Positions 63,742 through 64,000 of a stretch of DNA of 64,000 nucleotides are shown here, piece by piece (positions within the stretch are counted from its first letter, which is position 1; the number at the start of each line of letters is the position of its first letter). The stretch spans positions 192,462-256,461 of the forward strand of contig JAEZJF010000016.1 of assembly GCA_023415825.1 (NCBI GenBank). Reading direction: 5' to 3'. The notes beneath the pieces are model-generated. The model worked only from the letters and a program-made list of their open reading frames with translations, did not search any database and was not told where the DNA came from. Origin of the DNA: Bacillota bacterium (lineage in GTDB: Bacteria; Bacillota; Clostridia; DSM-8532). The position numbers and the translations under genes are program-made.

Positions 63742-64000
63742 ATGCTAAAAAAAGGTTTCTACTGTGCATTGGGCACACCGGTCGATGAAAAAGGAAATGT
63801 TATCAAGGAGAGTCTCGCTGCCCAGATCGAAAGTCAAATTGCCGCCGGTGCATCCGGGCTGTTACTTATGGGCACCATGGGTATGCTGGGCTGTATCAGA
63901 GACAGTCAATACGAGGAAGCGGTAAAAACAGCCGTTGCAGCTGTAAACAACCGCGTTTTGCTGATGGTGGGCGCTGCAGATAACAGTATTGCCCGCGTAA
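63742..64000 (+). CDS. Second DHDPS/NAL-family protein (3' partial)
   Basis: 86 visible residues of a TIM-barrel aldolase family member, cut by the window end. AGGGGGAATAGG precedes the ATG. The start MLKKGFYCALGTPVDEKG and a following loop GTMGM (44-48) match the DHDPS/NAL fold; the usual pyruvate loop is GTTGE, so the second Thr and the Glu are Met here. It may not use pyruvate. Schiff-base Lys not visible. Confidence 0.75.
   Translation, partial: MLKKGFYCALGTPVDEKGNVIKESLAAQIESQIAAGASGLLLMGTMGMLGCIRDSQYEEAVKTAVAAVNNRVLLMVGAADNSIARV

Noticed and set aside
1..64000. CRISPR arrays, tRNA or rRNA genes
   Set aside because: No regularly spaced repeats, cloverleaf or rRNA-like sequence was seen on reading. 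A covariance-model search would be decisive.

Overview
The window looks like chromosomal DNA of a spore-forming, motile, carbohydrate-using anaerobe of the class Clostridia (Firmicutes). The signs are strong AGGAGG-type ribosome sites, frequent TTG/GTG starts, an SLH-anchored surface glycosidase, a GerM-type spore-germination lipoprotein, MotAB, LctP, a Gram-positive LexA box and many sugar-regulon genes. No rRNA, tRNA or CRISPR array was seen. The first and last genes are cut by the window edges.

Layout. 1-7.5 kb: a surface enzyme (GH36-like domain, three SLH repeats, GH114-like domain, discoidin domain), a complete CUT1 sugar ABC importer and a Gfo/Idh oxidoreductase. 7.7-9.6 kb: hom-hisI-hisE. 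9.7-14.2 kb (minus strand): an operon of a PFK, a TIM-family protein, a LarA-family protein and a LacX-type mutarotase, three of which deviate at key active-site positions. 14.4-15.7 kb: a lone TnpB gene whose promoter spacer is a perfect Gram-positive LexA box. 15.8-18 kb: LacI regulator and nagA. 18.1-28.5 kb: a ten-gene Tad/Flp-like secretion or pilus operon that begins with a Ser/Thr kinase fused to a degenerate ParA-like domain. 28.8-32.9 kb: a short KdpD, KdpE, then motAB.

33-38.8 kb: lactate permease, a TetR-controlled ABC exporter and a LacI regulator. 38.9-41.7 kb: a GH13 cyclodextrinase-type enzyme and a thioredoxin-reductase-like flavoprotein without NADPH motifs. 42-46.9 kb: GerM lipoprotein, ddl, a DUF1934 protein, argS and a SEC-C protein. 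47-51 kb: ABC exporter, GNAT acetyltransferase, M28 peptidase. 51-64 kb: a catabolic region with two DeoR regulators, a sialidase-like BNR protein, a Dpp/Opp-type ABC importer (binding protein plus BCDF), two DHDPS/NAL-family proteins and an FAD oxidoreductase, probably for uptake and breakdown of a sugar acid or glycan-derived compound.

The best candidates for undescribed biology are the kinase-headed Tad-like operon with three consecutive ParA-like modules lacking a normal P-loop, the atypical PFK/TIM/LarA operon, and the apparently SOS-controlled TnpB.
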